From positions 186,001-250,000 of the forward strand of contig CAWJHE010000017.1 in assembly GCA_963842455.1 (NCBI GenBank): a DNA stretch of 64,000 nucleotides, given 5' to 3'. This document shows, piece by piece, positions 20,816 to 27,890 of this stretch. The translations under genes and the position numbers were made by a program. A model generated the notes under the pieces. It saw only the letters and a program-made list of their open reading frames with translations. It had not been told where the DNA came from and made no database searches. Within the stretch, counting starts at the first letter, position 1. Each line of letters starts with the position of its first letter. Origin of the DNA: CAWJHE01 sp963842455 (GTDB lineage Bacteria; Chloroflexota; Anaerolineae; Anaerolineales; UBA4823).

Positions 20816-21907
20816 TCAAACGAATATCATCAACGATCTCTGACAAACAAGAAACTGTCCAGAGTTAATTGGCGATACCACCACATCTGCTCCCTGGGGA
20901 AAAGGCATCTGGGCACACGAGCGGTGAACCTGGACATTGATACTCGCCCTCGTTCCAAAAGAACATCATATTTAATGGATTCACCCAGGTGTGTCACATA
21001 GGTGATAACACCCTTCATGCCATTTTTACTTTCGCCGTTATCCTCGGACAATGCTATGCGAAGATGCTCGGGGCGCAAAAGGACAATGGTTTCCCCAGAA
21101 TAATCACCAACCAGCTCATCTGGAACCGGGAAACGGATCTGCGGAAATTCCAGCGTATAGCCAGCACCTCCTTCTTGATAACCCCATGATAGAGGTTTAA
21201 ATCCCCAATAAAACTTGCCACAAAAGCAGTCTGAGGGGTGTCATAAATTTCCATTGGTGTCCCGCACTGGATAATCACCGCCTTATTCATCACGGCGATC
21301 CTGTCGCTCATGGTCAAGGCTTCTTCCTGGTCATAGGTGACGAAGATGGTCGTAATCCCCACCTTGTCAACAATCCGACGAACCTCCCGCGCATTTCCGT
21401 GCGCAACTTGCGACCCAAAGCATCCAGGGGATCATCAAGCAGCAACACTTTTGGCTGCAAAGCAAGGGTTCTGGCCAGGGCAACTCTCTGCTGCTGACCA
21501 CCAGATAGTTGCGACGGGAAACGATCCTTCAGTTCTACAATGCCAGCGGAGCTCCATTACCTGATCGATCCTTTTTTTCATATCACCTTTTTCGAACCTG
21601 TGCATCCGCAAACCAAAGGCGATATTTTCGTTCACATTCATATGAGGAAACAAGGCATAGCTCTGGAACACCATTCCCGTGGGGCGTTTATTAGGACGAA
21701 GATGTTTTATATCAATACCATCCAGTAAAACATCACCTTCATCAGGTTGGACAAACCCAGCAATGATTCTCAGGAGAGTTGTCTTTCCACAGCCACTAGG
21801 ACCTAGTAAGGTCATGAATTCGCCATTTCTTGATCTACAAGACTCACATTATCCAGGGCTGTGGTATTTCCATATCTTTTGACAATATTTTTAAGCTCGA
21901 TACTCAT
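20816..21907 (-). CDS. ABC transporter ATP-binding protein, PotA type (five frameshifts)
   Basis: The repaired protein (about 363 residues, a normal PotA length) begins MSIELKNIVKRYGNTTALDN after a good AAGGAG. It contains Walker A GPSGCGKTT, Q-loop VFQSYALFPHMNV, signature LSGGQQQRVALART and Walker B VLLLDDPLDALG (the catalytic position is Asp rather than Glu as read), then a TOBE-like C-terminus. Breaks near 21825, 21550, 21395, 21170 and 20897 are each repaired by one base and the reading continues with conserved residues. It energises the importer encoded next. It is the first gene after the operon promoter at 22027-22055. The break density is the highest in the window. Confidence 0.8.
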
Positions 21908-21992
21908 AAAACCAACTCCTTGAGGGATGGGAAAAGTAAGCAATTTTGAGCGAAGGAATAGTAGAAATATTAAATTGTGAAAGCTGGAGCAA

Positions 21993-22020
21993 ATGTACAC
22001 ATGTTCGTACATGTGTACAT
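21993..22020. promoter_or_regulatory. 28-bp palindromic operator candidate
   Basis: ATGTACACATG (21993-22003) and CATGTGTACAT (22010-22020) are perfect inverted arms around TTCGTA. They contain TGTACA half sites of the kind bound by HutC-type GntR regulators. The palindrome overlaps the expected start of transcription of the operon promoter, fitting repression by the GntR protein encoded at the end of the operon. Confidence 0.7.
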
Positions 22021-22026
22021 GTTTTG

Positions 22027-22055
22027 ATTTTATAAAACATGCCAACGCATGTCAA
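22027..22055 (-). promoter_or_regulatory. Promoter of the potABCD/SIS/PfkB operon
   Basis: On the minus strand TTGACA (22055-22050) and TAAAAT (22032-22027) are 17 bases apart, a near-consensus sigma-70 promoter. It points to the ATPase gene that starts at 21907, and the palindrome at 21993-22020 lies immediately after the -10 box. Confidence 0.7.
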
Positions 22056-22087
22056 CATGAAGTATCGAGAGTTTGTTGATGAGACAA

Positions 22088-22116
22088 TTGTCAATGTAAA
22101 AATATTGTTTTATAAT
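22088..22116 (+). promoter_or_regulatory. Divergent promoter toward the racemase fragment
   Basis: TTGTCA (22088-22093) and TATAAT (22111-22116) are separated by 17 bases. The -35 region includes the perfect palindrome GACAATTGTC (22083-22092). It reads toward the truncated racemase at 22218. Confidence 0.65.
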
Positions 22117-22217
22117 GCCGAAATTCTGGCCAACCCAAGGTCCGAGAAGTTGCATCAATGTGGAAATTTTTACTAATTCAGACATGTAACAAGAAATTAA
22201 GGCAAAAGGAACTGATC

Positions 22218-22631
22218 ATGAAACGGACAGATGTTTAATTATTAACCCAAATACTTCTCAATCTATGACGGAAGCTATTTATAGATCAGCAGAAGCCTAT
22301 AAATTACCGGATACAGAAATTACTTGTGTCCATGCTGCTGAAGGTACTGAGGTAATTGAAACTTATCTCGAGGATCATATTTTCGGCCTTAGAAGTATTG
22401 AAGATAATTGCTGCCGAAAAAGAAAATTTTGACGCTTTTATCATTGCAGCTAGCCCAGATCCAGGATTGGTTAGCGCCCGCGAGTTGACTACAAAGCCTA
22501 TATTAGGAATCGGTCAATCACCATTATTGATTGCACCATTGTTAGGGCGGAAATTTTCCATACTCGGTCATTGGCAGGGTGATAAACTCAGAAGCGAGGA
22601 TAAAGTAGCGAAATACCATTTGTCAAATTAA
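22218..22631 (+). pseudogene. Asp/Glu (hydantoin) racemase family fragment, frameshifted and truncated
   Basis: The fragment starts at ATG 22218 after AAAGGA and, with frame changes near 22233 and 22375, reads CLIINPNTSQSMTEAIYRSA and then FDAFIIAASPDPGLV and LGRKFSILGHWQGDK. This is the N-terminal part of the Asp/Glu/hydantoin racemase family. In that family a catalytic Cys is expected shortly after FIIAA; here the position reads SPDPG, so the key cysteine is not seen. The frame ends at 22631 after about 138 residues against a usual 220-240, and the second half is missing. It is divergent from the transporter operon and may once have served the same substrate. It is likely non-functional. 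Confidence 0.65.
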
Positions 22632-22639
22632 TGGCTTCG

Positions 22640-22822
22640 GTTCTACGATAGCGTGACGGCATTGTTCGAGAAGATCTACGCGCATGACTTTGGCGCATCG
22701 TGATGAATCGGGCTACCGCATGACCTAGTGACCGCTGATAGCGACCAGAAGACGATACCCTGGTGCTGCGTGTGGTCGACCGGCACGATGAGGCGCTGAG
22801 GAAGCCGTGAACCTTCCTTATC
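22640..22822. other. GC-rich segment without a recognisable gene
   Basis: Base use jumps from AT-rich to GC-rich right after the racemase fragment. One frame ends with LVLRVVDRHDEALRKP before TGA at about 22810, which looks like the tail of a protein, but stops break it upstream. It may be the remnant of another gene joined at a recombination point. Confidence 0.35.
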
Positions 22823-24076
22823 TTATTCCTCTTCCACCCCCACCATCACATGGTACCACTGCCCCTCCCGCAACGCGAAAAATCCCACCAATCGCTCATT
22901 CCACCACGGATTAAATAAACCATATCCGCAGCACCCGCCATGGAATACATCCTCATAAGCCAGGGGCAGGGCTTGCCCAGCATAGGAAATGCCCACCCAC
23001 TCCCCCCGGCGGAAGAAGTAGAATGGCTGACCGTTCAAAAGCCGCCAGCCGAAGAGCTCATCATAAGCGCCGCTTTCGTTAAGAATCTGCCCATCCTGGA
23101 TCAAGAAACCGTCAACCTCCATCAGCCAGCCGTCCTGCCAGATAGTAAATTCCTGCACCGGGTTGTTTGCGCCCATCAGAGCGGTAAAAGCATAAACTGT
23201 TTCTCCCCCTTTGCGCACCTGCACCTGCCCGGTAGCCGTATCCCAAACTGGAAATAACAGCTCCTCGCCAATAAAAACTGGTTCAGCCAATCTCCAAGGC
23301 ATGTCACTGCGGTTCCACTGGCTGACGCCGGTTTCCTGGACCAATAGATTGCCAAAATTTTCGGCATACACCACCATTGCAAAATGCGCTCCAGAAGCGC
23401 TGATGACGGGCGAATGAATGCTTGAAATTTCATCCAACAACAATTCATCCTGATGCCACAGGCGCCATTGTTCTAAAGAAGCTGGCTCATGAATATCAAA
23501 TCTATGCCCAAAAGGCTCTAGCAAGCAATTGATTTCTTCTATGCCAGGAACACGATCAACCGAAACAACCCGGCTCAGCGCTTTATTGTCTGCAGCTGGC
23601 CGTTTAAACTCTTCATCTGACGGGACTCCCTGCCCGGGTTTCTTACCTTCAACCGCTGTTTCTTCTGCAAATAATTCAGACGGAAGAATTGCGCTGTTCA
23701 ACCATTCAGGTGGCTCTTTCGTAGCGGGAACCTGGTGCGGATCTTGCTTTACAGGAAGCACCAATAAGGTATCCAGAATGGTACCTATCTGGTCGGAACC
23801 GATCTCAATGCGAGCAAAGCGTGTTGCCGCCTCAGCTTCAGGGTGGTGGAGGATCACCCAGTTCGGGGCTGGCTGAGCGCCTTTCGCAGGCGGCATGGCG
23901 CACATATCTATTTTACCCATCCCAGCCAAGACTACCTTCCTGCCTTCTCCGGTTGGCGAATTAGCCAAGCGCTCGCACACACGCCTGGCCTGCTGCATAT
24001 AAGCCATTTCCGGCAGGTATGAAAACTTGATAAATCCATCCTCTCCCAGGTATTCGCCAGGAAGATTGCCAGGCAT
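22823..24076 (-). CDS. Hypothetical protein, 417 residues, possibly N-terminally truncated
   Basis: I do not recognise this protein. It is intact as read and rich in Trp and aromatic residues. Its C-terminal half has short repeating beta-like units (WLMEVDGFLIQDGQIL, GEWVGISYAGQALPL, LVGFFALREGQWYHVMVG), suggesting a beta-propeller or beta-sandwich. The N-terminal part contains VVLAGMGKIDMCAMPP and NWVILHHPEAEAA. No signal peptide or membrane helix is seen, although such repeats are often exported, and the first residues lack a convincing start. This fits loss of the true N-terminus at the border with the AT-rich mosaic. No functional assignment is possible. Confidence 0.6.
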   Translation of the reverse strand: MPGNLPGEYLGEDGFIKFSYLPEMAYMQQARRVCERLANSPTGEGRKVVLAGMGKIDMCAMPPAKGAQPAPNWVILHHPEAEAATRFARIEIGSDQIGTILDTLLVLPVKQDPHQVPATKEPPEWLNSAILPSELFAEETAVEGKKPGQGVPSDEEFKRPAADNKALSRVVSVDRVPGIEEINCLLEPFGHRFDIHEPASLEQWRLWHQDELLLDEISSIHSPVISASGAHFAMVVYAENFGNLLVQETGVSQWNRSDMPWRLAEPVFIGEELLFPVWDTATGQVQVRKGGETVYAFTALMGANNPVQEFTIWQDGWLMEVDGFLIQDGQILNESGAYDELFGWRLLNGQPFYFFRRGEWVGISYAGQALPLAYEDVFHGGCCGYGLFNPWWNERLVGFFALREGQWYHVMVGVEEE

Positions 24077-24535
24077 TGAAGAGTACAGTTTTTATTGCGA
24101 CGATTGATTGCTTTTCACGTTTTAAGCTTCAATGACAAGCTGTATCTCATAATCACTCAAAATATTGAACCTTTCGAAGAATGATATAAGATAATAATTA
24201 TTAAATTATTATTTTATAATTATTTTTATTTAAAATAAAAAATATATTAATTTAAAAATTTAATTTTGAATAATTTTTAATTTTTATGAATTTAAATAGT
24301 TATATTTTTAAAATAATAAAAATAATATTATTTAATAAAATTTAATAATATATATTTGTTTAAAATAATTAATTAAAATGATTTAAAATTTTGGTATTTA
24401 ATAATTATTTAAATTTTGAATTATAATAATAAATATATAAAATTAAAAATTAAATTTAAAATAAAAATAAAAAAATTATTTATTGATTATTATTAGAATA
24501 AAAATTAAAAATTTAAAATAAATTATATTAATATC

Positions 24536-24584
24536 AATTCCGAGCGACCAGTCCGGTGGAATTTGCAGCGACCAGCTAGCTGGT
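24536..24584. repeat. GC island 1 with two hairpins
   Basis: AATTCC (24536-24541) pairs with GGAATT (24558-24563). ACCAGCTAGCTGGT (24571-24584) is a perfect 14-base palindrome. GCGACCAG occurs twice, once in each hairpin. Confidence 0.6.
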
Positions 24585-24722
24585 GTGGATCGATTATATT
24601 TTAATTTAATTTAATTATATAAAAAATTTAATATAATTTAGATTTTTGAATATTATTTAATAATTAATTAATTTATTATATAAATTTATTTTATAATTTA
24701 TTTATAATTTAATTATATTTGT

Positions 24723-24773
24723 AATGCTTTGCCACAAAGAGAAATACGAAGACGGCTGCGTGGGCGGAGCATT
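24723..24773. repeat. GC island 2 bounded by an inverted repeat
   Basis: AATGCT-2-GCC at 24723-24733 mirrors GGC-2-AGCATT at 24763-24773, exactly at the two borders of the island with the AT blocks. Confidence 0.6.
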
Positions 24774-24893
24774 TTTTATAAATAAATTTTAAATTTTTAT
24801 TTTTGAATAAGTTATATGTTATTAATTAAAAAAAATTTTTGATAATTTTTAATATTAGGTTTAAAATAATTTTTATTTTTATAAATAAAACCA

Positions 24894-24923
24894 GTCATAT
24901 GAAAGTGAATTTTCAGCAATGAC
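24894..24923. repeat. GC island 3 hairpin
   Basis: GTCAT (24894-24898) pairs with ATGAC (24919-24923), and inside it TGAAA pairs with TTTCA. The island is essentially one stem-loop. Confidence 0.5.
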
Positions 24924-25082
24924 ATAGAAAATAAAAATAATATAAATAAATTATTTTTTTAGTTATAAAAATATTTAATTAAAAAAGTATATTAAAATAT
25001 AAAATATTGTTTTTAAATGTTTTTGTAGATTACTGGTTTTCTTTGCAAATCATCATTTAAAGAGAATTATGAATAGAAATTG

Positions 25083-25125
25083 CTGAACATTAGCGACAAT
25101 AGCTCTCGCTGAATATCGTGTTCAG
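25083..25125. repeat. GC island 4 stem-loop
   Basis: CTGAACA (25083-25089) pairs with TGTTCAG (25119-25125) and AGCG (25092-25095) with CGCT (25107-25110), forming a two-part stem. Confidence 0.6.
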
Positions 25126-25143
25126 AGAAATCCTAATGGGGAT

Positions 25144-25265
25144 CGGCATCACCTGCTCAGGAGGATGTTTTGATTGAATTTATAAAAAAAAATAATTATT
25201 GAATATTGAATGTAATTTTTTTTATTGTATGAAAGCAGGAACATTACGGCATCACCTGCTCAGGA
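25144..25265 (+). repeat. 19-base direct repeat in islands 4 and 5
   Basis: CGGCATCACCTGCTCAGGA occurs at 25144-25162 and again at 25247-25265. One copy ends island 4 and the other lies in island 5, with a cytosine-free block between them. Confidence 0.75.
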
Positions 25266-25414
25266 AACCTTTCATCGGACTTCACCAGGGCAGGAGGGTA
25301 AGCTGTTTCCAAATCATCGCAGAAGGATAAACGGTTTCTCTTATCTGCAAAAATTTCTGCAGCATCAAGAAAACTCAACAATCTAATTGATTATTGTCAT
25401 GAGTTAATGTTGAG
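25229..25414. repeat. GC island 5 inverted repeats
   Basis: ATGAAAG (25229-25235) mirrors CTTTCAT (25269-25275), the left arm lying at the border of the island. CTCAACA (25374-25380) mirrors TGTTGAG (25408-25414). No coding potential is seen in the island. Confidence 0.5.
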
Positions 25415-25552
25415 GTTCAAGACATAACCTGCTAGAGAATTAACAATTCAGAGGCAGGGGTATCGTTCATATGTTATATTATTATAAATATATTTTTTTT
25501 ATTAAATATTAATTTAAATTTATTTAATATATATTATTTATTTTTTTTTTTT

Positions 25553-25806
25553 CAATCATCCGACGAGTTTGGAAGGAGTTGGTTGGGAGTTACGGGCTGG
25601 ACTGCTAACTGGGAATGTACCAGAACATTGAACCAGTATCAGTCCAGCGGTTAGAAAAACCAGGTGTCTCCATCCCCACGGAAATTTCAACATTTTTGCT
25701 CGCCAAGAATATTTAAACCAGTATAGGTTTTATACCATGGATTCCATTTTGATTTTCCGTCATTGGGGTTTTACTCTGGCAAAGCTTCCTGCAAAAATTG
25801 CCTCCA
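25553..25806. other. Intergenic segment with a long hairpin
   Basis: Normal base composition returns here. GCTGGACTG (25595-25603) pairs perfectly with CAGTCCAGC (25639-25647), with a further ACTGG/CCAGT pairing inside, so a structured RNA or a remnant inverted repeat is possible. No gene is recognised. Confidence 0.45.
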
Positions 25807-25839
25807 AAACCCCTAAAGATTTCAATAATCTTTAGGGGT
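25807..25839 (-). terminator. Intrinsic terminator after the M23 peptidase gene
   Basis: AACCCCTAAAGATT pairs perfectly with AATCTTTAGGGGTT around a five-base loop. On the minus strand the stem runs into a short T stretch. It lies about 80 bases after the end of the M23 gene. Confidence 0.75.
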
Positions 25840-25847
25840 TGGATTTA

Positions 25848-25877
25848 CTTCGTGTTCATCCGTGCCAATTCGTGGCT
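25848..25877. repeat. Candidate dispersed intergenic repeat
   Basis: The segment has the TTCGTG...ATCCGTG...ATTCGTGG pattern of a short intergenic repeat I recall from many bacterial genomes. Only one copy lies in this window, so the identification rests on memory of the motif. Confidence 0.35.
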
Positions 25878-25921
25878 CAAGAATTCCCTGTGTGGCTCTT
25901 CGTATATCTTCGCGGCTAATC

Positions 25922-26596
25922 TTATTCCAACCCAATCAGGTTGAGTGGATTGACATTCTCTCCCAAAGTCTTATCAAACACATTCAAATGGGTATGGTAA
26001 CCGCAGTCGCGACCCTGGCAGGATTGACCGTAAGCGTCCAGCGTGTAGCCCTGGTTGCTCTCCGTCCCCAACAGGTCACCAATCTGAACCATATCCCCCT
26101 GGCTGACGGTGTACATCCCATGCAGGAACAGCACCTGGTAAACATCGTTCTCCACTACCAGGGTGGTATTACCCCACTCGTCGATGTACAGAGCAGTAAT
26201 CACCCCGTTAATCGGCGACTTGATCAGCGCGCCGTTGCCAGCTGCAATGTCGATCGCCAGGTGCCCATAGGAAGCGCCATGCGGTCCCTGGGTCAGCTCG
26301 AAGTCGTCGTAGGGGGAGACGAAGGCGCGTGGGTCAACACCAGCAACAGCTATTTCTGCGCCGGTAAGAGCCGCCTGCGCCGAGGCAGGTTCGATGGCAA
26401 CTGCTGCGGCTGCGATCACGGCTTGGGAACCCACATCCAGAACAGGTGCGCTTTCCACAGCCAGATGATCACTGCTGGAGGGTGCCGCCGCCTGGGCAGT
26501 CTTCAGTGTGCCGCGGTCCTGCCAGATATTGAAAGCCATAAACCCTACCAGGCAAATGGCTACCAGGAACAATCCATCAATTCGTTTTCCGATCAT
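25922..26596 (-). CDS. M23 family metallopeptidase (LytM-like), membrane-anchored
   Basis: A 224-residue protein with one N-terminal membrane helix (FLVAICLVGFMAFNIW), an Ala-rich spacer and a C-terminal M23/LytM domain. The zinc-binding pattern is seen as GHLAIDIA, with His and Asp ligands, and HTHLNV near the end, with the catalytic HxH. M23 enzymes cut peptidoglycan cross-bridges, or act as scaffolds when degenerate; here the metal ligands look complete. The domain should lie outside the membrane. A strong terminator follows. It is the first intact gene to the right of the AT-rich mosaic. Confidence 0.88.
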   Translation of the reverse strand: MIGKRIDGLFLVAICLVGFMAFNIWQDRGTLKTAQAAAPSSSDHLAVESAPVLDVGSQAVIAAAAVAIEPASAQAALTGAEIAVAGVDPRAFVSPYDDFELTQGPHGASYGHLAIDIAAGNGALIKSPINGVITALYIDEWGNTTLVVENDVYQVLFLHGMYTVSQGDMVQIGDLLGTESNQGYTLDAYGQSCQGRDCGYHTHLNVFDKTLGENVNPLNLIGLE

Positions 26597-26681
26597 CGTT
26601 GCACCTCATCTCTTTATTCACAAAGAACATTTGTTCTATTATAACACGGTTTTTAGAATAGGATCGTTTTCAAGAATACTT

Positions 26682-26754
26682 AAACAAAATTTTGTTTCGC
26701 AAAAAACAAAACCCCTTGGCGACCTTTGCGAGAGACCACAAACTGAAGTTTGTG
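26682..26754. repeat. Palindromes of the CAAACT family and a REP-like arm
   Basis: AAACAAAATTTTGTTT (26682-26697) and CACAAACT-GA-AGTTTGTG (26737-26754) match the palindromes at 9760-9885. Between them a CTTGGCGACCTTTGCGAG stretch resembles the arms of the inverted repeat at 11204-11270. Confidence 0.55.
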
Positions 26755-26787
26755 TTACATGATCCCCCCGGTGAGCTCAACGAGAGA

Positions 26788-26821
26788 ATAAAAAACCCTG
26801 GTACCTTTCTTGATACCAGGG
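26788..26821 (-). terminator. Intrinsic terminator of the F420 operon
   Basis: On the minus strand CCCTGGTA pairs with TACCAGGG around a short loop and runs into TTTTTTA. It lies 35 bases after the LLM oxidoreductase gene. Confidence 0.85.
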
Positions 26822-26856
26822 CTCTGGGAGTTCAAGCAGTCAATTCAGCGATACGT

Positions 26857-27855
26857 CTAACGAGTTGCGAAGGTGTCAATCAACACCCTCACATCCCCGC
26901 CCACCGGATAAAGGATCGGGCAGGTGCAGCCATGCTTGCGGTATTCGTCCACCTTAGCGCGCGCCTCCTCAGGCGTTCCTGAGGCGGTGATGCGCAGGAT
27001 CAGCTCTTCAGGCACCAGGTGTTTGGCTTTGCGGATCTGCTCTTTGGTCGCCGGCCAACCCAGGATCGACTGGATTTCAGTCACTACCTGCTGCGATACA
27101 CCTGAAGCCTTGGCGATATGCGGCTGTTGGGCCAGGTACTGGGTAAGCAGCTCACGCGTGGTGTCAATGGCTTTATCATGATCTTCATCCACTGAACACA
27201 CCACCAACTGCGGACGGTCGATATCATCCAGGGTGCGTCCTGCCAGTTTCGCACCGGCTTCCAGCAACTCCAGGGCTTTAATGTTGTAATCCGGCGGCAC
27301 ACAGTAGTTGAGCACAGCGCCATCGGCAATTTCGCCAGTCAGTTCCATCATCTTATCGCCAGTGGCGCCAATCATAATCGGTACGTTCCTGGGCTCACGG
27401 CGTCCATGCACCACATCCAGCTCGATGCCATCCACATGGTGAAATTCGCCATGGAAGGTCACCCGCTCCATGTTTAGCAGGCGGCGCAGCACTTCAACCG
27501 TCTCGCGCATGGCTGTTAGAGGTTTGCGACGTTCGATGCCCACATTCTTCGCCAACGGGTCCCACCAGGCGCCAATGCCACAAATCACCCGGTCAGGCGC
27601 CAGGTCATCCAGGGTTAGGAACGTAGCAGCCAGTAAACCAATATTGCGAGTCCAGTTGTTAATAACGCCAGAGCCGACCTTGATTTTATCGGTTACGGCG
27701 GCATAGGCTGCCATCGGCACGATTGCATCCCGCACCAGGCGTGATTCAGCCTGCCATACGGCTTCAAAGCCACGCTGTTCGGCGTAGCGCACATAATCCA
27801 GACCATCGCGCAGATCATGAGCATCCTGCAAATAGAGCGCAACACGTTGAGACAT
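26857..27855 (-). CDS. LLM-class F420-dependent oxidoreductase
   Basis: A 332-residue luciferase-like (LLM class) TIM-barrel flavin/F420-dependent enzyme, closest in feel to methylene-tetrahydromethanopterin reductases and F420 dehydrogenases. Motifs are YAEQRGFEAVWQAE, KVGSGVINNWTRN, LAPDRVICGIGAW and PIMIGATGDKMMELTG. GGAGG five bases before ATG 27855 decides that start over an upstream GTG at 27861. It lies directly downstream of the F420 biosynthesis genes, which strongly suggests that it uses F420 rather than FMN. The substrate is unknown. An intrinsic terminator follows. Confidence 0.87.
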   Translation of the reverse strand: MSQRVALYLQDAHDLRDGLDYVRYAEQRGFEAVWQAESRLVRDAIVPMAAYAAVTDKIKVGSGVINNWTRNIGLLAATFLTLDDLAPDRVICGIGAWWDPLAKNVGIERRKPLTAMRETVEVLRRLLNMERVTFHGEFHHVDGIELDVVHGRREPRNVPIMIGATGDKMMELTGEIADGAVLNYCVPPDYNIKALELLEAGAKLAGRTLDDIDRPQLVVCSVDEDHDKAIDTTRELLTQYLAQQPHIAKASGVSQQVVTEIQSILGWPATKEQIRKAKHLVPEELILRITASGTPEEARAKVDEYRKHGCTCPILYPVGGDVRVLIDTFATR

Positions 27856-27890
27856 ACACACCTCCGTTTTTATGAAATCAAGTCTTCTAT

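Larger units (their letters stand above)
24181..25552. other. AT-rich mosaic: cytosine-free blocks alternating with GC islands
   Basis: Six blocks contain no cytosine at all on the plus strand: 24181-24534, 24592-24726, 24771-24890, 24924-25032, 25159-25235 and 25469-25552 (879 bases in total). They still carry several dozen guanines. Five islands of normal composition lie between them, and most are made of or bounded by inverted repeats. No open frame of 60 codons or more lies between 24077 and 25861, and no tRNA or rRNA is seen. Origin and function are unknown. Insertion of foreign (for example organelle-like) DNA or an assembly artefact are alternatives to a genuine element. Confidence 0.75.

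Noticed and set aside
16418..21907. Frame breaks considered as programmed frameshifting
   Set aside because: There are many breaks per gene at unrelated positions, without a shared slippery site or downstream structure.
24536..25468. GC islands considered as a CRISPR array
   Set aside because: The islands differ in length and sequence, repeats are not evenly spaced, only one 19-mer is repeated, and no cas genes are near.
24181..25552. AT-rich region considered as the replication origin
   Set aside because: No DnaA-box (TTATCCACA-like) cluster is seen, and neither dnaA, dnaN nor gyrase genes are nearby.
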